In this document: positions 7,426 to 15,370 of the stretch, piece by piece | How positions within the stretch are numbered: the stretch's first letter is position 1 | Layout: each line of letters begins with the position of its first letter | The notes under the pieces: model-generated | What the model was told of the DNA's origin: nothing | The model's database searches: none | Seen by the model: the letters and a program-made list of their open reading frames with translations, nothing else | Made by a program: the position numbers and the translations under genes | From: Brevundimonas sp. | GTDB lineage: Bacteria > Pseudomonadota > Alphaproteobacteria > Caulobacterales > Caulobacteraceae | DNA: 18,560 bases | Assembly: GCA_015234495.1 (NCBI GenBank) | Contig: JADGMZ010000224.1 | Location: forward strand, 1-18,560 | Direction: 5' to 3'

Positions 7426-8223
7426 ATGACCTCCATCGTTCGCCCCACCTCCGCCCAGATCACCCGACGGCTGATCGTCCTGGCCGCCGCGGTGTTCGCC
7501 GTCGCCGTCGGCTGGTCGCAGCAATTGCTGGGGTGGGGCCAATCGCCGGCGGAGTTCTCCGCAGACAGCGACGAGACGCTGCGGGTCGCGGGCTATGCCT
7601 TCTCGATCTGGGGGCTGATCTATCTGGGCCTCCTCGCCTACGCCGTGCGGCAGGCGATGCGGCAGACCGGCGAGAGCCTGCTGGTCCACCGCTTCGGCTG
7701 GCCCTCGGTCGCGGCCTTCCTCGGCATAGGCTGGTGGGTGATCGCCGCCGGCTTCGACTGGGAGCTGGCGACGATCGTGCTGATCTTCGCCTCGCTGATC
7801 GCCCTGCTGCTGCCGATGCTGCACAACGCCGGGGCAATCCGCGCGCTGGGCCGCACCGAGCGGGACCGCTGGCTGGTGGTCTGGCCGCTGGCGCTGCTGG
7901 CGGGCTGGCTGACGGTGGCGGCGCCGGTCAACCTGCTGACGGTGGCGACTGGAGACGGCGCCCTGCCGGAGGCGCTGAGCCCCACCGCCTGGGCCATGCT
8001 GGCCATCGTCATCGTCGCCCTGGTCGGGCTGGCGGTGACCTGGAGGGTGCGGACCCTGGCCTACGCCCTGCCGATCGCCTGGGGCCTGCTGGGAGCGTTC
8101 GCGGCCGAGATGGAGCGCAATCCGCCGCTGGCCTATGTCGCGCTGGCGGCGGCCGTGGCGGTGCTGATCGGGGCGGTGGTCCTGACCTTCCGGCTGCGGC
8201 CGGGCGTTGAACGCGCCCGTTAG
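7426..8223 (+). CDS. Polytopic membrane protein, TspO/MBR-related
   Basis: A 265-residue integral membrane protein with about seven hydrophobic segments. The stretch AGYAFSIWGLIYLGLLAYAV (about residues 45-65) is the pattern I associate with TspO/MBR-related proteins annotated in Caulobacterales, where F-x-IWGLIY is conserved; Trp is abundant elsewhere (GWSQQLLGWGQ, GIGWWVIAAGFDWEL). It is longer than classical TspO (about 160 residues), so it belongs to an extended relative at best, and ligand or porphyrin/cholesterol binding should not be assumed. The start at 7426 has AGGA 6 bases upstream. The TAG stop overlaps the TAA stop of the convergent small gene by 2 bp. The membrane call is firm; the family call is moderate. 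Confidence 0.72.
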   Translation: MTSIVRPTSAQITRRLIVLAAAVFAVAVGWSQQLLGWGQSPAEFSADSDETLRVAGYAFSIWGLIYLGLLAYAVRQAMRQTGESLLVHRFGWPSVAAFLGIGWWVIAAGFDWELATIVLIFASLIALLLPMLHNAGAIRALGRTERDRWLVVWPLALLAGWLTVAAPVNLLTVATGDGALPEALSPTAWAMLAIVIVALVGLAVTWRVRTLAYALPIAWGLLGAFAAEMERNPPLAYVALAAAVAVLIGAVVLTFRLRPGVERAR

Positions 8224-8459
8224 TCCGCCTCGGGATTGTCGCGCGGGTCGCGGGCCGGGTCGCCGACGTCGAAGGCCCCGTCCTCGTCGAAGCCGACGCT
8301 GCCGACGCCGGCGGCGGAGCCGGTCAGGCGCTGACGGCTGGCCATGGCCTGCCCGGGCGCCGCCTCGTCCATGGCGCGGGTGGTTTCGGGGTCGTTTGAG
8401 CGGTTCATCTGCTGATGGTCGGGCGGGGTCGGGGTCGTCTCGGCGGGCGTGCGGGCCAT
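8220..8459 (-). CDS. Small hydrophilic protein of unknown function (79 residues)
   Basis: The second gene of a two-gene minus-strand unit. Its ATG (8457-8459) overlaps the stop of the upstream 48-residue gene by one base (TGATG), and GGAGGGG lies just before it. The product is Asp/Pro/Thr/Gln-rich, begins MARTPAETTPTPPDHQQMNR, and ends in an acidic DPARDPRDNPEAD tail. It has no membrane segment and looks disordered. No family is recognised. It converges on the TspO-like gene with overlapping stop codons (8220-8223). Confidence 0.62.
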   Translation of the reverse strand: MARTPAETTPTPPDHQQMNRSNDPETTRAMDEAAPGQAMASRQRLTGSAAGVGSVGFDEDGAFDVGDPARDPRDNPEAD

Positions 8460-8605
8460 CAGATCCCCTCCCCCTGCTGGTCATCGTTGGCGGCCTGTTT
8501 CGAGGCGCGCTCGGCCGCGGCGCTGGCGCCCGCGTCGTCGGCGGCGATTTCCGGGGCGTCCGGGTCCGCCGGCGTGGCGGCGGGGTCGATGGGCTGGTCA
8601 GTCAT
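8459..8605 (-). CDS. 48-residue acidic disordered protein
   Basis: The ATG at 8603-8605 on the minus strand has GGAGG with 6-base spacing, and the frame ends at 8459 overlapping the next start by one base. The product starts MTDQPIDPAATPADPDAPEI and continues with Ala, Asp, Glu and Gln (ending QAANDDQQGEGI). It is strongly acidic and low in hydrophobics. A longer open frame reaching 8809 exists but runs antisense into purL and lacks a ribosome-binding site, so the short form is preferred. The family is unknown. Coupled arrangement with the 79-residue gene supports both being expressed. Confidence 0.6.
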   Translation of the reverse strand: MTDQPIDPAATPADPDAPEIAADDAGASAAAERASKQAANDDQQGEGI

Positions 8606-8668
8606 GGCGGCCTCCGTTGGCGTTGACGGATTCAATGGCGGGGCCGCGACGATGTTCCGTCGCGACGG

Positions 8669-8697
8669 CTGACACGGCCCGCGTCTGCGGCTAGAAG
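8669..8697 (+). promoter_or_regulatory. Promoter-like site immediately before purL
   Basis: CTGACAC (8669-8675), 14 bases, then GCTAGAAG (8690-8697) matches the Caulobacter-type housekeeping consensus at 5 of 7 and 7 of 8 positions, with 17 bp between hexamers CTGACA and TAGAAG. The ATG lies 16 bases after the G of GCTA, exactly as at purQ. Transcription would start about 2-4 bases before the ATG. AGAAGG could instead be a ribosome-binding site 7 bases from the start. Confidence 0.45.
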
Positions 8698-8705
8698 GCG
8701 CGGCC

Positions 8706-10925
8706 ATGAGCGCTCCCGAAAAGACCATGGCCGAACTGGCCGCCGAATACGGCCTGGCCCCCAATGAATACCAGGTTGTCCTCGACCGGCTGGGGCGAGA
8801 ACCCAACAACGTCGAGCTGGGCGTCTTCTCGGTGATGTGGTCCGAGCACTGCTCCTACAAGTCGTCGAAGATCCATCTGGGCAAGTTCCCGACCAAGGGA
8901 CCGCGGGTGATCTGCGGGCCGGGCGAGAACGCCGGGGTCATCGACATCGACGACGGCGACGCCTGCATCTTCAAGATGGAGAGCCACAACCACCCGTCCT
9001 ACATCGAGCCCTACCAGGGCGCGGCCACGGGCGTGGGCGGCATCATGCGCGACGTCTTCACCATGGGGGCGCGGCCGGTGGCCCTGCTGAACGCCCTGCG
9101 TTTCGGGGAGCCGGAACACGAGAAGACCCGGCGCCTGGTCAAGGGCGTGGTCTCGGGCATCGGCGGCTACGGCAACTGCGTCGGGGTGCCGACGGTGGGC
9201 GGCGAGACCAATTTCCACCCGGGCTACAACGGCAACATCCTGGTCAACGCCATGTGCGTGGGCCTCGCGAAGTCGGACAGCATCTTCTACTCGGCGGCCC
9301 CCGCCCCGGGGCTGTCGGTGGTCTATTTCGGCTCCAAGACCGGGCGCGACGGCATCCACGGGGCGACCATGGCCTCGGCCGAGTTCGACGAGGATTCGGA
9401 CGAGAAGCGCCCGACCGTGCAGGTCGGCGACCCGTTCGCCGAGAAGCTGCTGATCGAGGCGACGCTGGAGCTGATGGCTTCGGGCGCGGTGGCGGCGATC
9501 CAGGACATGGGGGCCGCCGGCCTGACCTCGTCCTCGGTCGAGATGGCCGGCAAGGGCGGCGTCGGCATCGAGCTGAACATGGACGCCGTGCCCCAGCGCG
9601 AGGAGGGCATGACAGCCTATGAGATGATGCTGTCGGAAAGCCAGGAGCGCATGCTGGCGGTGCTGAAGCCGGGCCGCGAGGCCGACGGCCATCGCATCTT
9701 CCAGAAATGGGGGCTGGACGCCGCCGTCATCGGCCAGACCACCGACACCGGCCGGCTGGTGCTGAAGCATCACGGCGAGACGGTGTGCGACGTGCCGCTG
9801 GCCCCGCTGTTCGACGATGCGCCGATGTACGACCGGCCGTGGGTGCAGCCCGAGCTGCAGCCGCGTCTGGACCCGAAGGAGGTGCCGGCGCCGGAGAGCT
9901 GGGTCGATGCGGTGATCAAGGTGGTCTGCTGCCCCGACATGGCGTCCAAGCGTTGGATCTGGGAGCAGTACGACCGCCACGTCATGGCTGACACCCTGCA
10001 GGACTCCGCCACCGGGGCAGACGCCGGGGTGGTGCGGGTGCATGGCACGGACAAGGGTCTGGCGATGACCTCGGACGTGACGCCGCGCTACGTGCAGGCG
10101 GATCCGTATGAGGGCGGAAAACAGGCGGTGGCGGAGGCGTGGCGCAACCTGACGGCGGTGGGGTCGCGGCCGATCGCCATCACCGACAACCTCAATTTCG
10201 GCAATCCGCAGCGGCCCGAGATCATGGGCCAGATCGTCCGCGCCATCGACGGCATGGCCGAGGCCTGCCGGGTGCTGGACTTCCCGGTCGTGAGCGGCAA
10301 CGTCAGCCTCTACAACGAGACCAACGGCGCGGCCATTCCGCCGACCCCGACGGTCGGCGCCGTCGGCCTGCTGCCCAACTATGACGTGGTCACCGGCTTC
10401 GGCGGCATGCGCGAGGGCGACGTGCTGGTGCTGATCGGCGAGACGGTCGGCGAACTGGGCTCCTCCATCTATCTGCGCGAGGTGCTGGGCCGCGAGGACG
10501 GCGCGCCGCCGCCGGTCGACCTGGCGCTGGAGAAGAAGACCGGCGACTTCGTGCGCGGCCTGATCGAGGCCGGCGAACTGACCTGCGTGCACGACCTGTC
10601 CGACGGCGGACTGATCGGGGCGGCGGCCGACCTGGCGCTGGCCTCGGACTGCGGTGTCGAACTGGACGCAAGCTCGACGACCCATGCCCATGTGCTGCTG
10701 TTCGGCGAGGACCAGGCTCGGTACCTCGTGGCCGTTCCGGAGGCGACCGACGTCATCGCGGCGGCGCAGGCGGCGGGCGTACACGCCAGCGTCGTTGGCC
10801 GGGCCAGGGGACGCGACTTCGCCTCGGGCGGCCCCGACGGCGACCTGTTCCGCCTGCCGCTGGACCACCTGCGCGAGATGCACGAGAGCTGGCTGCCGCA
10901 GTGGATCGAAGGCGTGCACGGATGA
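8706..10925 (+). CDS. purL: Phosphoribosylformylglycinamidine synthase, PurL synthetase subunit (small type)
   Basis: PurL converts FGAR, ATP and ammonia from PurQ into FGAM. The 739-residue product is the small form that needs PurS and PurQ, both encoded nearby. Conserved elements include the N-terminal [13 protein letters not shown] (about 44-56), with the catalytic-site His; [20 protein letters not shown] near 91-110; [15 protein letters not shown] after it; [13 protein letters not shown] near 240; [20 protein letters not shown] near 265-285; and a second AIR-synthase-like half with [16 protein letters not shown] and HDLSDGGL. The start ATG at 8706 has no classical GGAG site. The stop overlaps the next gene by 4 bp (ATGA). 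An equally long antisense open frame is a high-GC artefact. Confidence 0.97.
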   Translation: MSAPEKTMAELAAEYGLAPNEYQVVLDRLGREPNNVELGVFSVMWSEHCSYKSSKIHLGKFPTKGPRVICGPGENAGVIDIDDGDACIFKMESHNHPSYIEPYQGAATGVGGIMRDVFTMGARPVALLNALRFGEPEHEKTRRLVKGVVSGIGGYGNCVGVPTVGGETNFHPGYNGNILVNAMCVGLAKSDSIFYSAAPAPGLSVVYFGSKTGRDGIHGATMASAEFDEDSDEKRPTVQVGDPFAEKLLIEATLELMASGAVAAIQDMGAAGLTSSSVEMAGKGGVGIELNMDAVPQREEGMTAYEMMLSESQERMLAVLKPGREADGHRIFQKWGLDAAVIGQTTDTGRLVLKHHGETVCDVPLAPLFDDAPMYDRPWVQPELQPRLDPKEVPAPESWVDAVIKVVCCPDMASKRWIWEQYDRHVMADTLQDSATGADAGVVRVHGTDKGLAMTSDVTPRYVQADPYEGGKQAVAEAWRNLTAVGSRPIAITDNLNFGNPQRPEIMGQIVRAIDGMAEACRVLDFPVVSGNVSLYNETNGAAIPPTPTVGAVGLLPNYDVVTGFGGMREGDVLVLIGETVGELGSSIYLREVLGREDGAPPPVDLALEKKTGDFVRGLIEAGELTCVHDLSDGGLIGAAADLALASDCGVELDASSTTHAHVLLFGEDQARYLVAVPEATDVIAAAQAAGVHASVVGRARGRDFASGGPDGDLFRLPLDHLREMHESWLPQWIEGVHG

Positions 10926-11284
10926 AGCGGCTCGCGGCCGGTCTGGCGCTGCTGGCGGTCGCCGCCTGCGGCGAGGGCGGCGACCCGGTGCAGATGGCCC
11001 TGCGCGACGCCGCGGCGGCGCGGCAGGCCGCGACGGTGCAGGAAGGGGTGACCGCCCCGCCCGTGACGGCCGCCGCCGAGCCCGGATCGACCGGCGACGC
11101 CGCCTTCGTGGCCGGCATGATCGAGCATCACCAGGCCGCCGTGGCGCTGGCGACGAAAACGCTCAAGAGTTCGGACGATCCCGCCATCCGGCGCATGGCC
11201 GAGGCCGAGATCGAGACCCGCACGCGGGAGATCGCCGACCTGCAGGCGTGGACGCCGTCGCCACCCTCGCCCGCCGCTCGGTGA
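10922..11284 (+). CDS. DUF305 family lipoprotein
   Basis: A 120-residue predicted lipoprotein: signal [16 protein letters not shown] with Cys16 as the lipidation site, then a low-complexity linker, then a single short DUF305-like core, [21 protein letters not shown] (61-81). The paired His69/His70 and preceding Met are the family hallmark. DUF305 proteins are ferritin-like helical proteins often found near metal-handling genes, but no metal gene adjoins here. The start ATG overlaps the purL stop (ATGA), so it is probably translated from the purL transcript. Its role is unknown. Confidence 0.86.
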   Translation: MKRLAAGLALLAVAACGEGGDPVQMALRDAAAARQAATVQEGVTAPPVTAAAEPGSTGDAAFVAGMIEHHQAAVALATKTLKSSDDPAIRRMAEAEIETRTREIADLQAWTPSPPSPAAR

Positions 11285-11310
11285 CGGACGTCACATTTCC
11301 GGGCTAGGTC
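11281..11310 (+). promoter_or_regulatory. Promoter-like site with dyad upstream of phoD
   Basis: GTGACGG (11281-11287) and GCTAGGTC (11303-11310) match the Caulobacter-type -35 and -10 consensus at 6 of 7 and 7 of 8 positions, with 15 bases between them (18 bp between hexamers), one more than the usual range. A start near 11317 would leave a leader of about 20 bases containing AGGAG before the phoD ATG. The -35 element is also the left arm of a dyad, GTGACG-GA-CGTCAC (11281-11294), which could bind a repressor or activator. The left arm includes the stop codon of the DUF305 gene. Confidence 0.42.
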
Positions 11311-11335
11311 GAGGCGTCCAGAGCAGGAGCGCCGC

Positions 11336-12904
11336 ATGAATCCCTTCGAATCCCTGTCCCGCCGGGGGCTGCTGCTGGGGCTGGGCGCGGGCGGCGCCGT
11401 GATCGGTTCGGGCCGGCAGGCGCTGGCCGATCCGGTTTTCGCGGAGTACCCGTTCCAGCTGGGAGTAGCGGCCGGCGATCCGGCCCCGGACGGCTTCGTG
11501 ATCTGGACCCGGCTGGCCCCGCTCCCGCTCGAGATCGGCCACGGCATGCCGTCCGCGCCCGTGCCGGTGAAATGGGAGGTCGCGACCGATCGCGGCTTCA
11601 ACAACCTGGTCCGGAAGGGCGAGGCCATGGCGCGGCCCGAAATGGCGCACGCCGTCCATGTCGAAGTCGAGGGGCTGGAGCCCGGTCGGGAGTATTTCTA
11701 CCGCTTCACCGCCGGCGCCGAGCGGACGCCATGGGGACGAGCAAAGACCGCGCCGGCGCCCGGCTCGCGGGTGGCGCGGTCGCGCTTCGGGGTGGTCGGC
11801 TGCCAAGCCTATGAGCAGGGATTCTACACCGCGCACCGGAAGATCGCCGGCGAGGAGCTGGATTTCGTCTACTGCTACGGCGACTACATCTATGAGGGGC
11901 GAGGCAGCCGGACCTATACGGGGTCGGGCGGGACGGTGGAGAATCCGCGCCGGCATCTGGGCGGCGAGACCTACAGCCTGGACGACTACCGGCGCCGCTA
12001 CGCCCAGTACAAGATGGATGCGGACCTGCAGGCCAGCCATGCGGCGGCGGCGTGGTTCGTGACCTGGGACGACCACGAGGTGGCCAACAACTGGGTCGCC
12101 GCCCACGATGACGGCGTGCCCCCGGAGGTGTTCCTGCTGCGCCGGCAGGCGGCGGCCCAGGCGTTCTACGAGCACATGCCCCTGCGCCGGTCGGCCTTCC
12201 CGCGCGGAGCCGAGATGCAGCTGTACCGGCACGCGGCCTGGGGCGACCTGCTGGACCTGAACTTCCTCGACACGCGGTCGCACCGGTCGGACCAGCCGTG
12301 CGACGACAGCTGGGCGACGACCTGCGCGGGCGTCAACGATCCAGCCGCGCAGGTGCTGGGCGACGCGCAGGAGCAGTGGCTGTACCGCAATCTCGACCGG
12401 TCGCGGGCCCACTGGAAGGTGCTGGCGCAGCAGATCATGGTCATGGACCTGGAGCGCCGGGAGGGCCCGGAGGAGGGCTTCAACCTCGATACCTGGGCCG
12501 GCTACCGCATCCCGCGCCAGCGGCTGCTGGACCGGCTGAAGGAGCGCCGGATCGGCAATACCGTGGTGCTGACCGGAGACGAGCACCAGAACTACGCCGG
12601 GGAGCTGTATCTCGACAGCCGCAACCCGGAGGGCCGGCCCGTGGCGGCCGAGTTCGTCACCACCTCGATCAGTTCCTCGGGCGACGGCCAGGACCAGCGC
12701 GCGACCGGCCGGCAGTACCTGGCCGACAACGCGTTCCTGAAATTCAACAACGCCCAGCGCGGCTATGTCGTCTGCGACGTGACGCCCGAGGCCTGGCGAA
12801 CCGAGTTCAAGGTGCTGGACAAGGTGTCGGAAAAGGGCGGGACGCTGACGACGCGGGCGACCTTCGCGGTGGCCAGCGGCGACGGGCGGGTGGTCGCGGC
12901 CTGA
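11336..12904 (+). CDS. phoD: PhoD-type alkaline phosphatase/phosphodiesterase, Tat-exported
   Basis: A 522-residue periplasmic metallophosphatase. The twin-arginine motif SRRGLLLG (8-15) precedes a hydrophobic stretch and an ALA cleavage site (about 29-31). The PhoD N-terminal domain follows (FQLGVAAGDPAPDGFVIWTRL and a fibronectin-like section). The catalytic PhoD domain shows CYGDYIYEGRG, the Asp/His motif VTWDDHEVANNW, and TGDEHQNYAGEL near the C-terminal third, all metal-site signatures of the Ca/Fe-dependent family. Length is typical. The enzyme releases phosphate from phosphomonoesters and diesters. The start has AGGAG 6-7 bases upstream. It lies 51 bp after the DUF305 gene and is convergent with the DUF5694 gene. 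Confidence 0.93.
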   Translation: MNPFESLSRRGLLLGLGAGGAVIGSGRQALADPVFAEYPFQLGVAAGDPAPDGFVIWTRLAPLPLEIGHGMPSAPVPVKWEVATDRGFNNLVRKGEAMARPEMAHAVHVEVEGLEPGREYFYRFTAGAERTPWGRAKTAPAPGSRVARSRFGVVGCQAYEQGFYTAHRKIAGEELDFVYCYGDYIYEGRGSRTYTGSGGTVENPRRHLGGETYSLDDYRRRYAQYKMDADLQASHAAAAWFVTWDDHEVANNWVAAHDDGVPPEVFLLRRQAAAQAFYEHMPLRRSAFPRGAEMQLYRHAAWGDLLDLNFLDTRSHRSDQPCDDSWATTCAGVNDPAAQVLGDAQEQWLYRNLDRSRAHWKVLAQQIMVMDLERREGPEEGFNLDTWAGYRIPRQRLLDRLKERRIGNTVVLTGDEHQNYAGELYLDSRNPEGRPVAAEFVTTSISSSGDGQDQRATGRQYLADNAFLKFNNAQRGYVVCDVTPEAWRTEFKVLDKVSEKGGTLTTRATFAVASGDGRVVAA

Positions 12905-13033
12905 CGCCGGACGCCCCCGCCGGGGCCATTTCCATGACTATAACCGGGACAATTTCCGACGCCATAAGCACGACAATTCTCGCGACATTCGCGACAACTG
13001 AGACAGGTCGGGTCGCCGTGGAGCCCGGGGGCG
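12905..13033 (+). other. Relatively AT-rich intergenic island with GACA/TCGCGA repeats
   Basis: Between convergent phoD and DUF5694 genes, 12928-13005 is noticeably less GC-rich than its surroundings. GACA recurs at 12948, 12972, 12984, 12993 and 13002, and TCGCGACA occurs twice 9 bases apart. A GCCCC/GGGGC hairpin just after phoD (about 12912-12925) lacks a T-tract but might help terminate it. A 37-codon open frame (12934-13047, Thr/Ile/Ser-rich, with ATA codons and no clear ribosome-binding site) is probably not a gene. Confidence 0.35.
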
Positions 13034-13864
13034 TCAGAGCCCGCTGAGATAGTCGCCCGGTTCGACCAGCACATATCCCGGCGTGGTCTCGACCATCTGG
13101 CGGAGCCAGTAGTTGTGGCCCGAGCCGTAGATCACCACGATGCGGTCTCCGGGGCGGGCGACCTGCAGCAGGCGGGCGAAGATCTGGGCGTTGCGAGCGT
13201 ACCAGCGCGCGTTCAGCACGGCCCCCGGCTGGTCGTCGGCGGCCCCAAACGATATCAGGCGCGCATAGAAGCCCTGATCCCACAGCACCCGCTCGGACGT
13301 GTTGGTACGGGTCAGCAGTTGGCCGACCGTCTCGGTCGCCTGCCGCTGCTCGAAGTCGGCGAGCATGGCGGCGACCTCGCCGTGCATGGCGCCGAGCCGT
13401 TCGACGCCGCCGTTGGCCTCGGCCCAGGTCTGTACGTCGCCGAACGGGAAGTAGGACGGCTGGCCCTCGCGGTCCTGCTCGTCGATGGCGTAGACGCGCT
13501 CAAGGCCCAGGCGGTGCGCCAGCCTGTAGCCGAGCTGGACCCGCTCGTCGGGGTTGGTGAGCAGATCGGCCGGGGTGAAGTCGGGGTAGCGGTGATCCAG
13601 CATCGTCGCCTGGTCGCGGGCGATGCGCTCGACGGCGACGGCGGTGGGACGGAAACGGGCCAGCCCCTCGGCCACCGCCTCCAGCTGGGCCTGTTTCTCG
13701 GGAATGGTGACCGGATCGACCCGGGCGTTGTGCAGGTCCTGGCCGGGATTGCCCATGTGATAGCTGCCGAGGATCATCACCTCGACGGGTTCCGGCGGCG
13801 GCGTCTGGGCGAGGGCGGCGGTCGGCAGGACGAGGGCCGCGACGACGGCGAGAAGCTTCAGCAT
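13034..13864 (-). CDS. DUF5694 family exported protein (TraB/ChaN-like fold suspected)
   Basis: A 276-residue protein with a Sec signal peptide (MLKLLAVVAALVLPTAALAQ, cleavage near 20). The mature part starts with a strand and LGSYHMGNPGQDLHN (32-46). It then has VAVERIARDQ (77-86, Glu79) and, near the C-terminus, VVIYGSGHNYWLRQM (His250). The spacing of GSxH, a buried Glu and a GSGH is what TraB/ChaN/EreA-like putative hydrolases share, and I associate the sequence with DUF5694. The start at 13864 is chosen because GGAG lies 5 bases upstream and a signal peptide begins exactly there; the longer frame upstream has no support. Enzymatic activity is not established. Confidence 0.8.
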   Translation of the reverse strand: MLKLLAVVAALVLPTAALAQTPPPEPVEVMILGSYHMGNPGQDLHNARVDPVTIPEKQAQLEAVAEGLARFRPTAVAVERIARDQATMLDHRYPDFTPADLLTNPDERVQLGYRLAHRLGLERVYAIDEQDREGQPSYFPFGDVQTWAEANGGVERLGAMHGEVAAMLADFEQRQATETVGQLLTRTNTSERVLWDQGFYARLISFGAADDQPGAVLNARWYARNAQIFARLLQVARPGDRIVVIYGSGHNYWLRQMVETTPGYVLVEPGDYLSGL

Positions 13865-13947
13865 GGGGACTCCGCACGGGTGTTCGCGGAGAGAGGCCAC
13901 GGCGAGCGGGTGCGGATGCAAGCTGCGCCATTAACTCTGCGACAGAT

Positions 13948-14769
13948 TCAGACGACCGGCACCGTCTGGCTCAGTCGCCCACCGACCCGGATCGGCTCGA
14001 CCCGCGTAGCCAGGCCGGTCTTGTCGTCAGTCTCGACGTAGACGCCGCATACGGTGGCCGGGCCGTGGGCGGGGGTGTAGCGGCCGCCGGAGAGGCGGGT
14101 GGTGAAGCGCCGCAGGGGCTCTTCCTTGTCGTTGCCGATCACCGAGTCGTAGTCGCAGCAGCCGCCGGCATCGGTTTGGTAGGCGGTGCCGCCGGGGAGG
14201 ATCTGGCAGTCGGCGGTGGGGACGTGGGTGTGGGTGCCGACGACGAGGCTGGCGCGGCCGTCGCAGAAATGGCCCATGGCCATCTTCTCGCTGGTCGCCT
14301 CGCAGTGCATGTCGACGATGACGGCGTCGGCCGCCATGCCCATCGGACAGGCGGCGAGCTCCTTCTCGACGGCGCTGAACGGGTCGTCCATCGGATCCAT
14401 GTGGATGCGGCCGAGCACGTTCATGACCAGCACGGTCTTGCCGGAATGGGTCTCGAACAGATTGGCTCCGGCCCCCGGCGCGTCCATCAGGCGGGGGTAG
14501 TTGAGGGGCCGGATCAGGCGCGGCTCGCGCACAATATAGGTCAGGGCCTCGCGCTGGTCCCAGCTGTGGTTGCCGAGCGTCAGGCAGTCGGCGCCGGCCA
14601 TGAACAGGTCGTTGGCGGTGTTCTCGGTGATGCCGAAGCCGCCGGCGGCGTTCTCGGCGTTGATGACCACGAAGTCGAGCTTCAGGTCGCGCTTGAGGCC
14701 GGGCAGATGATCGGAGAGGCCGTCGCGGCCGGACTTGCCGACCACATCGCCGAAGAACGCGAGACGCAT
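13948..14769 (-). CDS. TIGR00282/YmdB-like metallophosphoesterase
   Basis: A 273-residue calcineurin-like phosphoesterase of the YmdB/TIGR00282 family; Bacillus and Deinococcus members hydrolyse 2',3'-cyclic nucleotides. The complete di-metal site is visible: Asp8 (FFGDVVGKSG), Glu39-Asn40 (INAENAAGG), Asn67-His68 (TLGNHSWDQ), His155 (VDMHCEATSEKMA) and His180/His182 (VGTHTHVPTAD). The late motif TDAGGCCDYDSVIG is also family-typical. There is no signal peptide, so it should be cytosolic. It begins 6 bp after the fau stop and is probably cotranscribed with it. Confidence 0.93.
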   Translation of the reverse strand: MRLAFFGDVVGKSGRDGLSDHLPGLKRDLKLDFVVINAENAAGGFGITENTANDLFMAGADCLTLGNHSWDQREALTYIVREPRLIRPLNYPRLMDAPGAGANLFETHSGKTVLVMNVLGRIHMDPMDDPFSAVEKELAACPMGMAADAVIVDMHCEATSEKMAMGHFCDGRASLVVGTHTHVPTADCQILPGGTAYQTDAGGCCDYDSVIGNDKEEPLRRFTTRLSGGRYTPAHGPATVCGVYVETDDKTGLATRVEPIRVGGRLSQTVPVV

Positions 14770-14775
14770 GGGAGA

Positions 14776-15327
14776 TCAGACCTTTCGGGCGGCGGTATAG
14801 CCGGTCTCGGTCAGAACGCCATGCAGGCGGATGTCGTGCCGTTCCAGGACCATCGGCTCGACCTGCTGGCCGGCGTAGGCGAGGCCGATACGGACGACGT
14901 CAGGCAGGGCGGCGAAGGTTCGGTCGTAGTAGCCGCCGCCCTGCCCCAGCCGGCCGCCCAAGGCGTCGAAGGCCAGCAGGGGCGTGAGGATAAGATCGGG
15001 CGTCACCGCCTCGGCCAACGGAAACGGCGCGGGCACGCCGGCGAGGTCGAGTTCGAGCGGGTCGCCGAAGCGCCAGCGGCGGAAGATCATCGCCGCGTCC
15101 CGCTCGACGACCACCGGCAGGCACAGCTCGCGGCCGTCGCGCTCCAGCGCGAGGCAGAGGGCGTCGGCGTCCAGTTCGGAGCCGATGGCGCGATAGACGC
15201 CGACGATCCGGCCCGGCGGCAGGTCGGCGACGTGGGCGGCGGCGCGGGCGGCCGCGTCCGGCGTCTGGTCGGCCAGCCGTTTGCGGTGCGCGCGCATGGC
15301 GGCGCGGAGTTCGCGCTTGTCGGTCAT
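14776..15327 (-). CDS. fau: 5-formyltetrahydrofolate cyclo-ligase
   Basis: A 183-residue enzyme that converts 5-formyl-THF to 5,10-methenyl-THF with ATP, returning a storage folate to the one-carbon pool. The diagnostic LAFDALGGRLGQGGGYYDR (118-136) is intact. The N-terminal Lys/Arg-rich helix (KRELRAAMRAHRKRL) and the VYRAIGSELDADAL segment fit the family. The ATG at 15325-15327 is preceded by a pyrimidine-rich stretch (CTCTCCCCC) with no Shine-Dalgarno sequence. The next downstream gene is the YmdB homologue; upstream lie a palindromic repeat and the 6S RNA candidate, as in the zapA-ssrS-fau (ygfA) order known from E. coli. Confidence 0.93.
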   Translation of the reverse strand: MTDKRELRAAMRAHRKRLADQTPDAAARAAAHVADLPPGRIVGVYRAIGSELDADALCLALERDGRELCLPVVVERDAAMIFRRWRFGDPLELDLAGVPAPFPLAEAVTPDLILTPLLAFDALGGRLGQGGGYYDRTFAALPDVVRIGLAYAGQQVEPMVLERHDIRLHGVLTETGYTAARKV

Positions 15328-15370
15328 GGGGGAGAGGTAGCGGATTTCGGGATGGGCGCCGAGCCTGAGG

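Noticed and set aside
8691..10919. 742-residue open frame antisense to purL
   Set aside because: It is the complementary-frame shadow of purL, produced by high GC and codon bias. The translation is a run of Arg, His, Ala and Gly with no family signature, while purL on the other strand is unambiguous.
12934..13047. 37-residue open frame between phoD and DUF5694
   Set aside because: It contains ATA codons rare in this GC background, has no clear ribosome-binding site, and overlaps the 3' end of the DUF5694 gene. It is kept only as a repeat-like island.
13865..13921. N-terminal extension of the DUF5694 protein to 13921
   Set aside because: The signal peptide begins exactly at the ATG at 13864 and has GGAG upstream; the extension would bury it.
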